This document shows, in pieces, positions 41,470-49,865 of a stretch of 64,000 nt of DNA. Position 1 is the first letter of the stretch. Each line of letters begins with the position of its first letter. The position numbers and the translations under genes were made by a program. The DNA is from JAWLEP01 sp964553045 (lineage in GTDB: Bacteria; Fermentibacterota; Fermentibacteria; Fermentibacterales; JCC-6). The notes under the pieces are model-generated. The model searched no databases, was not told the DNA's origin, and saw only the letters and a list, made by a program, of their open reading frames with translations. The stretch covers positions 1 through 64,000 of the forward strand of contig CAZKJG010000007.1 of assembly GCA_964553045.1 (NCBI GenBank), written 5' to 3'.

Positions 41470-43301
41470 CAGGTCTCGCCCCCTGCCCCGTCCTCCGGGC
41501 ACTCGTCCTCCCGGCAGGCCTCCTCCTCCAGCTGCTGCATGTCGTAGAGCTCGCGGTATACCCCGCCGCGTTCAATCAGCTCCCGGTGGGTGCCCAGCTC
41601 CGCCAGCCTTCCGTCGTCCAGAACCAGTATCAGGTCGGCGCGCTGCACGGTGCTTATGCGGTGAGCGATGATCACGTTGGTCTGGCCCTCCATCTCGGAG
41701 TCGAGCTGGGCTATGATGGATGCCTCGGTCTCGGTGTCCACGCTGGAGAGGGCGTCGTCCAGGACCAGTATCTTGGGCCTGGAAGCCAGGGCCCGGGCTA
41801 TGGCAACCCGCTGCTTCTGACCTCCGGAGAGGCTCACTCCCCGCTCGCCCACCTCCGTGTCGAAGCCCCTGGGGAACTCGTCGATCTCGTCGGCTATATC
41901 CACGACCTCGGCCAGCTCCCTGATCCGGTCACGGTCCAGGCCGTCGGTTCCGAAGGAGATGTTGTCGGCTATGGGCATGGCGAACAGGAACGTCTCCTGC
42001 GGAACGTAGGAGAACATCGACCGGAGGCTCTCCACCTTCAGGTCGGTGACGTCGCGGCCTCCTACGAAGACGGTCCCCGGAGGCGGGTCGTAGAGGCGCA
42101 TCATAACCTCTATCAGAGTGGTCTTCCCGGAGCCCGTCCTCCCCACGATCCCCAGTGTGGAGTCGGCCGGCAGCCGGAAGCTCAGGTCATGCAGGACCTC
42201 GGTATCGGTGCCGGGGTAGGTGAAGCTGAGATCCCTCACCTCGATGGAGTTTTCCCGAACGTCTGCGATCGTGCCGTCGGCTATGTCCGGCGTGGTGCTC
42301 AGTATCCGCCGGAGCCTCTTCATGCTTGCGGTGCCCCGCTGCAGCATGTTCACCACCCAGCCCACCGCCATCATCGGCCAGGTGAGCATCATCAGATAGC
42401 TGGAGAAGGCCACGAACTGCCCCAGCGATACCGAGCCGAAGACCACCATGCGTCCGCCCACACCGAGCAGTATGGCCAGGCTGGCCATGGCCAGCGCGGA
42501 GATGATGGGCATGAAGAGCCCCCATACCCTGGCCAGGTGGATGTTCTCGTCGGCGCAGCGCTGGGCCTTCTCGGAGAAGTATCGGCACTCGGAATCCTCG
42601 TCGCCGTAGGCCTTTATCACCCGCACCCCGGACAGCGACTCCTGGGCCTTTTCCGAGAGCTCGCTGAATGCCTTCTGTACAGCGGTGAACCGCTTGTGGA
42701 CCAGCTTTCCGAAGCGCAGCATGGTCACCGACAGGATGGGCAGCGGAATCAGGGCCAGCAGCGTGAGCCTGAGGTTCATCGTGGTCATGATGGCTATGGT
42801 GGCCACAGCCAGCAGGGCGGCGTCGAAGCTGGCCAGCGCCGCCATGCCGGTGGCCATCCTGATGGCGCGGATGTCGTTGGTTGCGTGGGCCATTATGTCG
42901 CCGACCTTCGTGCGGTCGTAGTACTGGGGCGACAGCCTCAGCAGGTGGTCGTAGAGGTTCTGCCGCATGTCGCGGTCTATGCGGTGGGACGTTCCTATGA
43001 GGAAGTAGCGCCAGAGGAAGCGGAAGAGGCCCATTCCGAAGTACACTCCGACGACTCCGGCCGCGAGCAGGAGCAGCTTCTCGAAGGTGGCCGCTCCCTG
43101 CGCGAGCTGGTCGATTATCCTCTCGAAGATCTTGGGGACAAGAAGCTGCAGCCCGTCCACGCCAACCAGGGCCAGTATGCCTATGGCCACCGCCTTGCGA
43201 TGGCTCCAGATGAGCATCAGCAGCATCTTGAGGTTGGACGGGGCTCCGGGGTCTCCCTCCCTGGTGCCCAGCGCTGCGGTCAGTTTCTCGGTAAGCTGCA
43301 A
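41469..43301 (-). CDS. ABC exporter subunit A with a degenerate catalytic site
   Basis: The protein is 610 aa with six helices and a nucleotide-binding domain. Walker A is GRTGSGKTT (387-395), the signature is a canonical LSGGQ (491-495), and Walker B reads ILVLDDALSS, so residue 516 is Asp instead of the catalytic Glu. This is the pattern of heterodimeric exporters such as TM287/288 and BmrCD, with one active and one inactive ATP site. The TTG start at 43301 has GGAGGG eight bases upstream. It precedes subunit B with one shared base. Confidence 0.93.
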   Translation of the reverse strand: MQLTEKLTAALGTREGDPGAPSNLKMLLMLIWSHRKAVAIGILALVGVDGLQLLVPKIFERIIDQLAQGAATFEKLLLLAAGVVGVYFGMGLFRFLWRYFLIGTSHRIDRDMRQNLYDHLLRLSPQYYDRTKVGDIMAHATNDIRAIRMATGMAALASFDAALLAVATIAIMTTMNLRLTLLALIPLPILSVTMLRFGKLVHKRFTAVQKAFSELSEKAQESLSGVRVIKAYGDEDSECRYFSEKAQRCADENIHLARVWGLFMPIISALAMASLAILLGVGGRMVVFGSVSLGQFVAFSSYLMMLTWPMMAVGWVVNMLQRGTASMKRLRRILSTTPDIADGTIADVRENSIEVRDLSFTYPGTDTEVLHDLSFRLPADSTLGIVGRTGSGKTTLIEVMMRLYDPPPGTVFVGGRDVTDLKVESLRSMFSYVPQETFLFAMPIADNISFGTDGLDRDRIRELAEVVDIADEIDEFPRGFDTEVGERGVSLSGGQKQRVAIARALASRPKILVLDDALSSVDTETEASIIAQLDSEMEGQTNVIIAHRISTVQRADLILVLDDGRLAELGTHRELIERGGVYRELYDMQQLEEEACREDECPEDGAGGET

Positions 43302-43328
43302 GAGGCAGTCCCTCCGGTAGCAGTATGA

Positions 43329-43353
43329 GCTCCCGCCGACCGGCGGCGGGAGC
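43329..43353 (-). terminator. Strong hairpin between the M16 peptidase and ABC exporter genes
   Basis: GCTCCCGCCG (43329-43338) pairs perfectly with CGGCGGGAGC (43344-43353) around a 5-nt loop. It lies downstream of the M16 pair, so it may be their terminator, but it also coincides with the predicted start of the ABC exporter transcript. Confidence 0.55.
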
Positions 43354-43357
43354 CGGT

Positions 43358-43386
43358 AAAATATTTTTGGACGATTTGTCCGTCAA
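43358..43386 (-). promoter_or_regulatory. Sigma70-type promoter of the ABC exporter operon
   Basis: On the minus strand TTGACG (43386-43381) and TATTTT (43363-43358) are separated by 17 nt. The predicted start is near 43351, so the 5' leader begins with the hairpin at 43329-43353. Confidence 0.6.
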
Positions 43387-43411
43387 CTCCGAGTCGGTTA
43401 CCGCTCCGCCG

Positions 43412-44701
43412 TCACCTCAGAGACCAGGGGCCCTCCAGCTCCTCCAGCCGTTCACCGGAAGCGATCACGCCCCAAGCGCCGGGACCCGCCCATTCGAGAA
43501 GAACCCCCTGCAGGTCGGCGGCCTCCAGATCCGCCAGGGAATCCACCAGGTAGTAGGAGCTGCGCCAGCCCTCTCCGGAGGTCTCCGCCGCCCCCAGGAG
43601 GCGGCACTGTGTGTCCCGGCCGGCCATCCTCATCCCTCGGGCGGTCCGCAGGGTCTCGACGGAGCCCCGCACCAGGTCCGGGTCCAACCCGTTCGAGGCA
43701 GCGTCCCGATATACCTCCGCCATCAGGGAGCAGGCCCGCTGCGGTTGCGGCGAGCTTACGTAGAGGTAGGCCCAGTTGCGGCGGTAGTCGGTGGAGGAGG
43801 AGTACGTCGCGTAGGTCAGATTGTGCCTGGTCCTCAGCACGTCCCAGAGCACGTCGGCCAATGCGTTCATGGCCGCCGTGAAGGCCGGCCTGTCCGGGTG
43901 CCCCGCCGGCGGGGCTGCGAACTTCACAACTGCGTAGGCCGTCTCCACGTCCCGCTTTTCGGTGACCAGGGTGTCCGATCGAACCCGAAACGGTGGTACG
44001 CGGGGCAGCTCGCCTCCCCCCTCCGGAATCGAGCCGAAGGCCCGCTCGAGCATGGGAAGCAGGAGGGAATCGGGGGTGGAGCCGGCGTGGGTAACCAGGA
44101 GGTTGCCGGCGCGCAGCCTCTCGGACAGGTGCCGCCTGGCCTGCAGCGCGGTGAAAGCCTCTACGGTTCGCCGCACGCCGTCGGGCCTGAACCTGTAGGG
44201 GTGCCCCTCCATCAAGGCCCTGTTGCATACGTACCAGACAGCCCGGTCCGGGTCGGCGTCCCTCTCGGCCAGGTCGGCCAGCATGGACTGCCGCACCTTC
44301 TCCACCGCGGCCGGCTCCATATCCGGGTCCCCCAGGCACTGCGACAGGATATCCACAAGCAGGGGAAGGTCCTCGGCCAGGCAGCGGACGTGCACCCGGC
44401 TGAAGTCGTAGTTGTAGGTGGCGGACAGCTCCGCCAGCGTGGTGTCGGTCACGGCGCGCAGAAGGGGGCCGGAGTAGTCGCCGCCTCCCATCAGGGCGCA
44501 CTCCAGGGCGAAGGCCTCAAGGCCCTGCGTCCCTTCCCGCAGAACCCGCGATCCGCCATCGATGAAGAGCGAGACCCCCTCCACCTGACCGGTCTGCAGC
44601 TTTCGGCTCACCACCCGAATCCCGTTGGAGAGCTCCATCTCGGTCACCGGCCCGGCCAGAACCGCCGCCGCCATGGCCATGCAGAGAGCCAGTGCGCGCA
44701 T
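43412..44701 (-). CDS. M16-family peptidase homologue without the zinc motif
   Basis: The protein is 429 aa with a signal peptide (LALCMAMAAAVLAG). The M16 fold is recognisable (MELSNGIRVVSRKLQ, SLFIDGGSRVLREG), but where HxxEH is expected it has LEAFALECALM, so it cannot bind the catalytic zinc. It is the structural partner in a heterodimer with the active subunit encoded one base upstream, as in mitochondrial MPP and bacterial two-gene M16B pairs. Both would act in the periplasm. Confidence 0.88.
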   Translation of the reverse strand: MRALALCMAMAAAVLAGPVTEMELSNGIRVVSRKLQTGQVEGVSLFIDGGSRVLREGTQGLEAFALECALMGGGDYSGPLLRAVTDTTLAELSATYNYDFSRVHVRCLAEDLPLLVDILSQCLGDPDMEPAAVEKVRQSMLADLAERDADPDRAVWYVCNRALMEGHPYRFRPDGVRRTVEAFTALQARRHLSERLRAGNLLVTHAGSTPDSLLLPMLERAFGSIPEGGGELPRVPPFRVRSDTLVTEKRDVETAYAVVKFAAPPAGHPDRPAFTAAMNALADVLWDVLRTRHNLTYATYSSSTDYRRNWAYLYVSSPQPQRACSLMAEVYRDAASNGLDPDLVRGSVETLRTARGMRMAGRDTQCRLLGAAETSGEGWRSSYYLVDSLADLEAADLQGVLLEWAGPGAWGVIASGERLEELEGPWSLR

Positions 44702-44702
44702 C

Positions 44703-46016
44703 TCAGTCCTCCCCCCCGTGTCCGGTGAGAACGAAGGTGGCCGAGGGGCTTCCGCACACGTATTCGTCCAGGAAACCCGTTACGTCCTCCGTCTCCACCT
44801 CTGCGACGTTGTCCAGGTAGCCCCGGAAGTAGTCCATGCCTCCGGCGACCACCCACCAGAAGGCCAGGGTCTCCACGGCCATGTCCCTGGCCACCTCGGC
44901 CTTCAGCAGCTGCTCCCGCCGCATCATCCCCCGGGCGGTCTCCAAACCCTCGCGAGGGTAGTATTCCGGGCGGCAGAGCCGCTCTATCTCCGAGCGGAGC
45001 AGCCGTACCGCCTCCTCCGCCCGGCCGGGCTCCACCGGGCCGCCGAAGCTCACCGTGGGCCCGTACCGCTGCGTATAGTAGTAGCCGGAGGCGTCCAGGA
45101 AGGGGCCCTCGGTAACCAGGCTGCGGTAGAAGCGGCCGCTCCTGCGACCCAGGAATGTGCCCCATACATCCGCGGCGTAGGTGGCCTTCGGGTCCTCCTG
45201 TATGGGGGGGCCGGCGTAGCTCACGGAGACGTAGGCCATGCCCGCAGGGCCCCGGACCTGCACCGTGGTGTCGGATTCCAGGCCGATGCAGACCTCCAGG
45301 CTGTCGTAGTCGCTTCCGGCGCCGGGTTGCCAGTCACCGAATATCCGCCCGGCGGAGGCCAAGGCCCGGTCCGCTTCGATGTCGCCGGCGATTATCAGGG
45401 CGCAGTTGCCGGGTACGTAGTACCGGCGCTGAAACTCCCTCATCGCCTCCGGGCAGGCCGACGAGATCACCCCGGGTTTGCCGATGGTATTCGCCCGCCA
45501 GGGCGAGCGGGGGTAGAGCACCTGCTCCCTGGCTTTCCACAGATTCCAGTACGGGTGGGTGGTATTGCGCTGGTACTCGTTGAGTATCACCTCCCGCTCC
45601 CGTTCCATCTCCTCGGGGTCGAACAGGGGGGCCGAGATGGCGCTGTACATGAAATCCAGCCCCTCGTCCAGCAGGTCGGATGGAAGGGCGAAGTAGTAGC
45701 GGACCGCCTCGCTGGAGGTCACGCCGTTGCGCACTATGCCCAGCTCGCGCATGCGGGCATTGTACGCCTCCTGGTCGGGGACGTCCCGGTTGCCCTTGAA
45801 GAACATGTGTTCGTAGAAGTGCGCCAGGCCGTTGGTCCGGGGGATCTCGCAGGTGGCTCCGGTTCTCACCGCGAGGCAGACCGTGGCTACCGGGGCGGTG
45901 TGGTCTTCGTAGGTAATCACCGTCAGGCCGTTGTCCATCACCTCCGAGGACAGACCCTCCCAGGACGGGCCGGCCGCCTGTGCCGAGGCAGCCAGCAGTA
46001 TGAAGACCGCCGTCAT
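44703..46016 (-). CDS. M16-family zinc peptidase, active subunit
   Basis: The protein is 437 aa with a signal peptide (MTAVFILLAASAQAA). The inverted zinc motif is HFYEH (66-70) in TNGLAHFYEHMFFKGN, with the distal Glu in REREVILNEYQRN. The C-terminal half has the usual Tyr/Arg-rich substrate-binding segment. It probably degrades or processes peptides in the periplasm together with the inactive partner. I chose the ATG at 46016, which has GGAGG six bases upstream, instead of the longer frame at 46058. Confidence 0.92.
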   Translation of the reverse strand: MTAVFILLAASAQAAGPSWEGLSSEVMDNGLTVITYEDHTAPVATVCLAVRTGATCEIPRTNGLAHFYEHMFFKGNRDVPDQEAYNARMRELGIVRNGVTSSEAVRYYFALPSDLLDEGLDFMYSAISAPLFDPEEMEREREVILNEYQRNTTHPYWNLWKAREQVLYPRSPWRANTIGKPGVISSACPEAMREFQRRYYVPGNCALIIAGDIEADRALASAGRIFGDWQPGAGSDYDSLEVCIGLESDTTVQVRGPAGMAYVSVSYAGPPIQEDPKATYAADVWGTFLGRRSGRFYRSLVTEGPFLDASGYYYTQRYGPTVSFGGPVEPGRAEEAVRLLRSEIERLCRPEYYPREGLETARGMMRREQLLKAEVARDMAVETLAFWWVVAGGMDYFRGYLDNVAEVETEDVTGFLDEYVCGSPSATFVLTGHGGED

Positions 46017-46055
46017 CGATAACCTCCGTGCTCTGTGAGGGAAGTTCCATTCATT

Positions 46056-46067
46056 CAAATATATTTG
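46056..46067. promoter_or_regulatory. AT-rich palindrome in the divergent M16/amidohydrolase gap
   Basis: CAAATATATTTG is a perfect 12-bp palindrome in an otherwise GC-rich 146-bp gap between divergent genes. It could be a -10 region or an operator; I see no paired -35 element. Confidence 0.3.
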
Positions 46068-46162
46068 CCTGTGCCGCCTGATGCAGAAGATGCTCCTGCG
46101 TTCGGGGCCACTGGACGGTGGCCGGCGCCGCCACTATCTAGCCCTGTGCCGAGGAGGTGAGC

Positions 46163-47455
46163 ATGAGGATCGAGTGCAGGGCGGTTGCCGCCCCGGACGG
46201 AACGCTGCACGACGGGGGCTTCGCTCTGGAGGTGGAGTCGGGCAGGATCCGGTCGGTTTCGCCGGCCTCCACAGGGGGTGATCTGGCGGAATGCGTGGCC
46301 CTGCCCGGCCTGGTGCAGGCCCACGTGCACCTGTGCCAGACCCTCTATCGGGGGATGGCCGAGGACCGCACGCTTCTGCCCTGGCTGGAGCAGCGGATCT
46401 GGCCGCTGGAGGCCGCCCACGACGCCAACTCCCTCCGTGTCTCCGCGCTGCTGTCCCTCAGGGAGCTCCTGGCCTGCGGATGCACGGGACTCATGGACAT
46501 GGGCAGCGTCCGCCACAGCGCCGTCACCGTAGGGCTGCTTCGCGAGTCGGGCGTCAGGGCCCGGGCTGCAAACTCGCTCATGGACCGGGGCCCGGAGGGG
46601 CTGGCCGAAGACCTGGAATGGCTTCGAGAGGAAGCCGCTCGCGTACGGGCCGCCTGCGGTGGGCTGGTGGGCTACGCCTGGGCCCCCCGCTTTGCTCTCT
46701 CCTGCTCCGACGGCCTCTGGGAATGGGTGGCACGGGAGTCCGCCGGACAGGTGAGGGCCACTCACAGCTCCGAAGCGCCTGAGGAGATGGAGCATCCGGA
46801 CATAGAGCACGCCGGCGGTAACGTGCACTTCCTTCGGAACCGGGACTTTCTGGGGCCCGGAGCGCTGCTGGCCCACTGCGTCCAGCTTCGTCCCGGAGAG
46901 GCCGAGCTGATGGCCTCCACATCGACCACGGCGGTGCACTGTCCCTGGACCAACCTCCGTCTGGGCAGCGGAATAGCGGACGTTCCCGGCCTGAGCTCCG
47001 CCGGCGTGCGGGTTGCCCTGGGCAGCGACGGCGCCCCCTGCAACAACGGCCTGGATCTGGCAGCCGACCTGAGGCTGGCCATGTCGCTGGCCTCCATCCG
47101 CAGGAGGCCGTCCGGCCTTCTCGGCAGCTTCTGGCTGCGGGCGGCCACCGAGGGCGCCGCGCAGGCCCTGGGCTGGCCCGACGTGGGCCGCCTCGAGCCC
47201 GGCTTTCAGGCGGACATCGTGCTGCTTCAGCCCACCGATGGGGAATGGGACCAGACACTCACCGGCGAGGACCCGCTGCGGGCGCTGCTGGAGCTGCACT
47301 GGCCTTCGCGGGTGCGGATGACCATGGTGGCCGGCCGCGTACTCTACCGTGACGGCGAGTATCCAACCTTGCCCCAGTCTCCGCAGAACCTGGCCTCTCT
47401 CAGACGGGAGCTGGCCCGCCGGGCCGGCATCGAATGCGAGGGCGGCGGGGAGTGA
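46163..47455 (+). CDS. Amidohydrolase, MtaD/SAH-deaminase-like
   Basis: The protein is 430 aa, a TIM-barrel metallohydrolase. Metal ligands are visible in PGLVQAHVHLCQTLYRGMAED (in two parts; H54 and H56), THSSEAPEE, LAHCVQLRPGE and ALGSDGAPCNNGLDL. The TLYRGMAEDRTL pattern is typical of the group that deaminates S-adenosylhomocysteine, methylthioadenosine or 5'-deoxyadenosine. The exact substrate is not decided by sequence. The ATG follows GAGGAGG at 6 nt. It overlaps priA by GTGA. Confidence 0.88.
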   Translation: MRIECRAVAAPDGTLHDGGFALEVESGRIRSVSPASTGGDLAECVALPGLVQAHVHLCQTLYRGMAEDRTLLPWLEQRIWPLEAAHDANSLRVSALLSLRELLACGCTGLMDMGSVRHSAVTVGLLRESGVRARAANSLMDRGPEGLAEDLEWLREEAARVRAACGGLVGYAWAPRFALSCSDGLWEWVARESAGQVRATHSSEAPEEMEHPDIEHAGGNVHFLRNRDFLGPGALLAHCVQLRPGEAELMASTSTTAVHCPWTNLRLGSGIADVPGLSSAGVRVALGSDGAPCNNGLDLAADLRLAMSLASIRRRPSGLLGSFWLRAATEGAAQALGWPDVGRLEPGFQADIVLLQPTDGEWDQTLTGEDPLRALLELHWPSRVRMTMVAGRVLYRDGEYPTLPQSPQNLASLRRELARRAGIECEGGGE

Positions 47456-49683
47456 CCGGCGGGCGGCTGGTCCGGGTGGCCCTGCCCCGCCCCGTATGGC
47501 AGACCTACGTCTACCGGCTGCGGGCGGGACAGAAGGCCCGGCCCGGATCCCGCGTCGTTGTTCCCTTCGGGCGCCAGACGCTGGTGGCCTTCCTGTGGGG
47601 CGACCATGGCGGGGCCGCTCCCGAAGGCCTCAAGGACGTCCTGGAGGTGATGGATCCCGATCCCCCGCTGCCGAAGAGCATCCTGTCACTGGTGCGCTGG
47701 GCGGCCGACTACTACCTGGCCCCGCCGGGCATGATGCTGGCAGCCGCCATGCCCCCCGGAAGCTGCGGTCCCGCCCGCCGCAAGTCGGGCGAATGGCGGC
47801 CGGCCCACGGGGTATCGCGAAAGACCGTGCGCTACCTGCGGCCGGCCGAGGGCGTGGAGAACCTCACCGTCTTGGCCGACCGGATCCGCGCCCGGGCCCC
47901 GAAGCAGGCCGAGATCCTCTTCGCCCTGGCCGTGGCCGACCCTCCGGTGCCCACCCGGGAGGTGCTGGCCAGGGCGGGTGCTTCCAGGAAGTCGCTGGCA
48001 TCCCTGATGGAGCGGGGGCTGGTTGCGGAGGAGCACCGGCGCCGCTTTCGGGAGCCGTCACTCTCCATGGACGCCCCTGTGGACCGGCGGCCGGACAGTC
48101 TTACCTACGCCCAGGAGGCCGTTCTGGAGGAGCTGTGCGCTTCCCTGGACGGGTCCTCCACCTTCCTTCTGCACGGCGTGACCGGCAGCGGGAAGACGGA
48201 GGTCTACCTCAGACTGATAGAGGAAGTTCGCAGCCGGAACGGCTCAGCCCTGGTGCTGGTGCCCGAGATATCGCTCACTCCACTGGCGGTATCCCGATTC
48301 GAGGGCCGTTTTCCCGGAGAGGTGGCCGTGCTTCACAGCGGCATGGGAATGGGGGAGCGCTGGGACAGCTGGGAGCTGATCCGCACCGGCGAGAGGAGAA
48401 TTGCCATTGGCGCCCGAAGCGCCGTTTTCGCCCCCCTGCGAGGGCTCGGGCTCGTAGTGGTGGACGAGGAGCACGACTGGAGCTACAAGCAGTCCGAGCA
48501 GCCCCACTACAGCGCCAGGGACCTGGCGGTGGTTCGCGGCCTGGCCGAGGAATGTCCGGTACTCCTGGGCTCGGCCAGCCCCTCCATGGAGAGCTACGGC
48601 AATGCGGTCGCCGGCAAGTACCGGCTCCTGGAGCTTCCCGAGAGGGTAGACGGCAGGGCCATGCCGAAGGCGGAGGTGGTGTCGGTTGCCGGCAAGAGGG
48701 ACCGCCTCCTGTCCGACCGCCTGCTGGCCGGCATCGGGATACGGGCCTCCCGGGGCGAGCAGGCCATAGTCCTGGTCAACAGACGGGGCTTCTCGCCCAC
48801 CCAGATCTGCCGCAACTGCGGCCGTCGGCCGGAGTGCCCCCACTGCGCCATTACCCTCACATACCACCGCAGGGGCGAAGCCCTGCGCTGCCACCACTGC
48901 GGATATTGGATTCCGGCGCTATCGCGGTGCCCGGAATGCGGCTCCACCGCCTTCTCGCACATGGGGCCCGGCGTCCAGAAGGTGGAGGGCGAACTGGAGG
49001 AGCTGCTTCCGGGTGTGCGGGTGATAAGGATGGATGCCGACACCACCACCGGCCGGGGGGCTCACTGGGACATACTCTCCCGCTTCGGCCGGGGCGAGGG
49101 CGACGTGCTGCTGGGAACCCAGATGGTGGCCAAGGGGCACGACTTCCCCGGCGTCACGCTGGTGGGCGTCGTGGCCGCGGACCAGGGCCTGGCCTTTCCC
49201 GACTTCCGGGCCTCCGAGCGGGTCTTCGGCCTGATACTCCAGGCCGCCGGAAGGGCGGGCCGGGGCAGGAGCCCGGGAGAGGTTATCGTGCAGGCGCTGG
49301 ACCCCGAGGACCCGGTGATCGCAGCCGCTGCCGCCCACGACTTCGCCGCTTTCTGGGAAATGGAGTCAGCCGTCCGCCGTCGGCTTGGCTATCCGCCCTT
49401 CGGCAGGCTGGTCCGCTTCGTCTGGAGCGGCCGCAGTCTGGAGACGGTGGAGAGGGCGGCCCGGCTGTCCTGGGCTGCGCCCTCCGGGGGGGTGCGCACC
49501 CTGGGTCCCACCCCTGCAGTGTTGTCGAAGGTGCGCGACCGCCACCGGCTGAGCGCCCTCGCCATGGCGGATACACCCCGGCCGCTCAGACGTCTGGCGG
49601 GCTCGGTCAGGCGCCGTTTCCAGCAGTCCGGAGCCTCCGGCGTCCGCCTGGACGCCGACATGGACCCGCTGGACATGCTCTGA
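47452..49683 (+). CDS. priA: Primosomal protein N' (replication restart helicase)
   Basis: This superfamily-2 helicase restarts stalled replication forks. It has 743 aa, the normal length. Walker A is GVTGSGKTEVYL, Walker B is VVVDEEHDWSYKQ. The zinc-finger insertion is present: CRNCGRRPECPHC and CHHCGYWIPALSRCPECG. GTQMVAKGHDFPGVTLVG and QAAGRAGRG are helicase motifs V and VI. The GTG start at 47452 overlaps the amidohydrolase stop. Confidence 0.96.
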   Translation: MTGGRLVRVALPRPVWQTYVYRLRAGQKARPGSRVVVPFGRQTLVAFLWGDHGGAAPEGLKDVLEVMDPDPPLPKSILSLVRWAADYYLAPPGMMLAAAMPPGSCGPARRKSGEWRPAHGVSRKTVRYLRPAEGVENLTVLADRIRARAPKQAEILFALAVADPPVPTREVLARAGASRKSLASLMERGLVAEEHRRRFREPSLSMDAPVDRRPDSLTYAQEAVLEELCASLDGSSTFLLHGVTGSGKTEVYLRLIEEVRSRNGSALVLVPEISLTPLAVSRFEGRFPGEVAVLHSGMGMGERWDSWELIRTGERRIAIGARSAVFAPLRGLGLVVVDEEHDWSYKQSEQPHYSARDLAVVRGLAEECPVLLGSASPSMESYGNAVAGKYRLLELPERVDGRAMPKAEVVSVAGKRDRLLSDRLLAGIGIRASRGEQAIVLVNRRGFSPTQICRNCGRRPECPHCAITLTYHRRGEALRCHHCGYWIPALSRCPECGSTAFSHMGPGVQKVEGELEELLPGVRVIRMDADTTTGRGAHWDILSRFGRGEGDVLLGTQMVAKGHDFPGVTLVGVVAADQGLAFPDFRASERVFGLILQAAGRAGRGRSPGEVIVQALDPEDPVIAAAAAHDFAAFWEMESAVRRRLGYPPFGRLVRFVWSGRSLETVERAARLSWAAPSGGVRTLGPTPAVLSKVRDRHRLSALAMADTPRPLRRLAGSVRRRFQQSGASGVRLDADMDPLDML

Positions 49684-49689
49684 CCCACC

Positions 49690-49856
49690 GGGGACGGAGT
49701 TTAAGTTTATCAAATTCAGCGTCCGTTTAGCCCGGATTGGGACGGAGTTTAAGTTTATCAAATTCAGCGTGTTAACTGTCTTTGATGGTCGGGAACTCCG
49801 AATTTGATAAACTTAAACTCCGTCCCCGGGCTTAAACTTAAACTCCGTCCCCGGGC
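49690..49856. repeat. Nested cluster of GGGGACGGAG-family repeats
   Basis: Four pieces are present: direct copies at 49690-49721 and 49739-49770 (GGGACGGAGTTTAAGTTTAT then CAAATTCAGCG), an inverted copy at about 49799-49827, and a partial inverted copy at about 49830-49854. The two halves can fold into a long hairpin. The unit shares its head with the 39277 element, but the AT-rich part differs. It fills the convergent gap after priA and may serve as a terminator for both sides. Confidence 0.85.
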
Positions 49857-49865
49857 TACTCCGGG

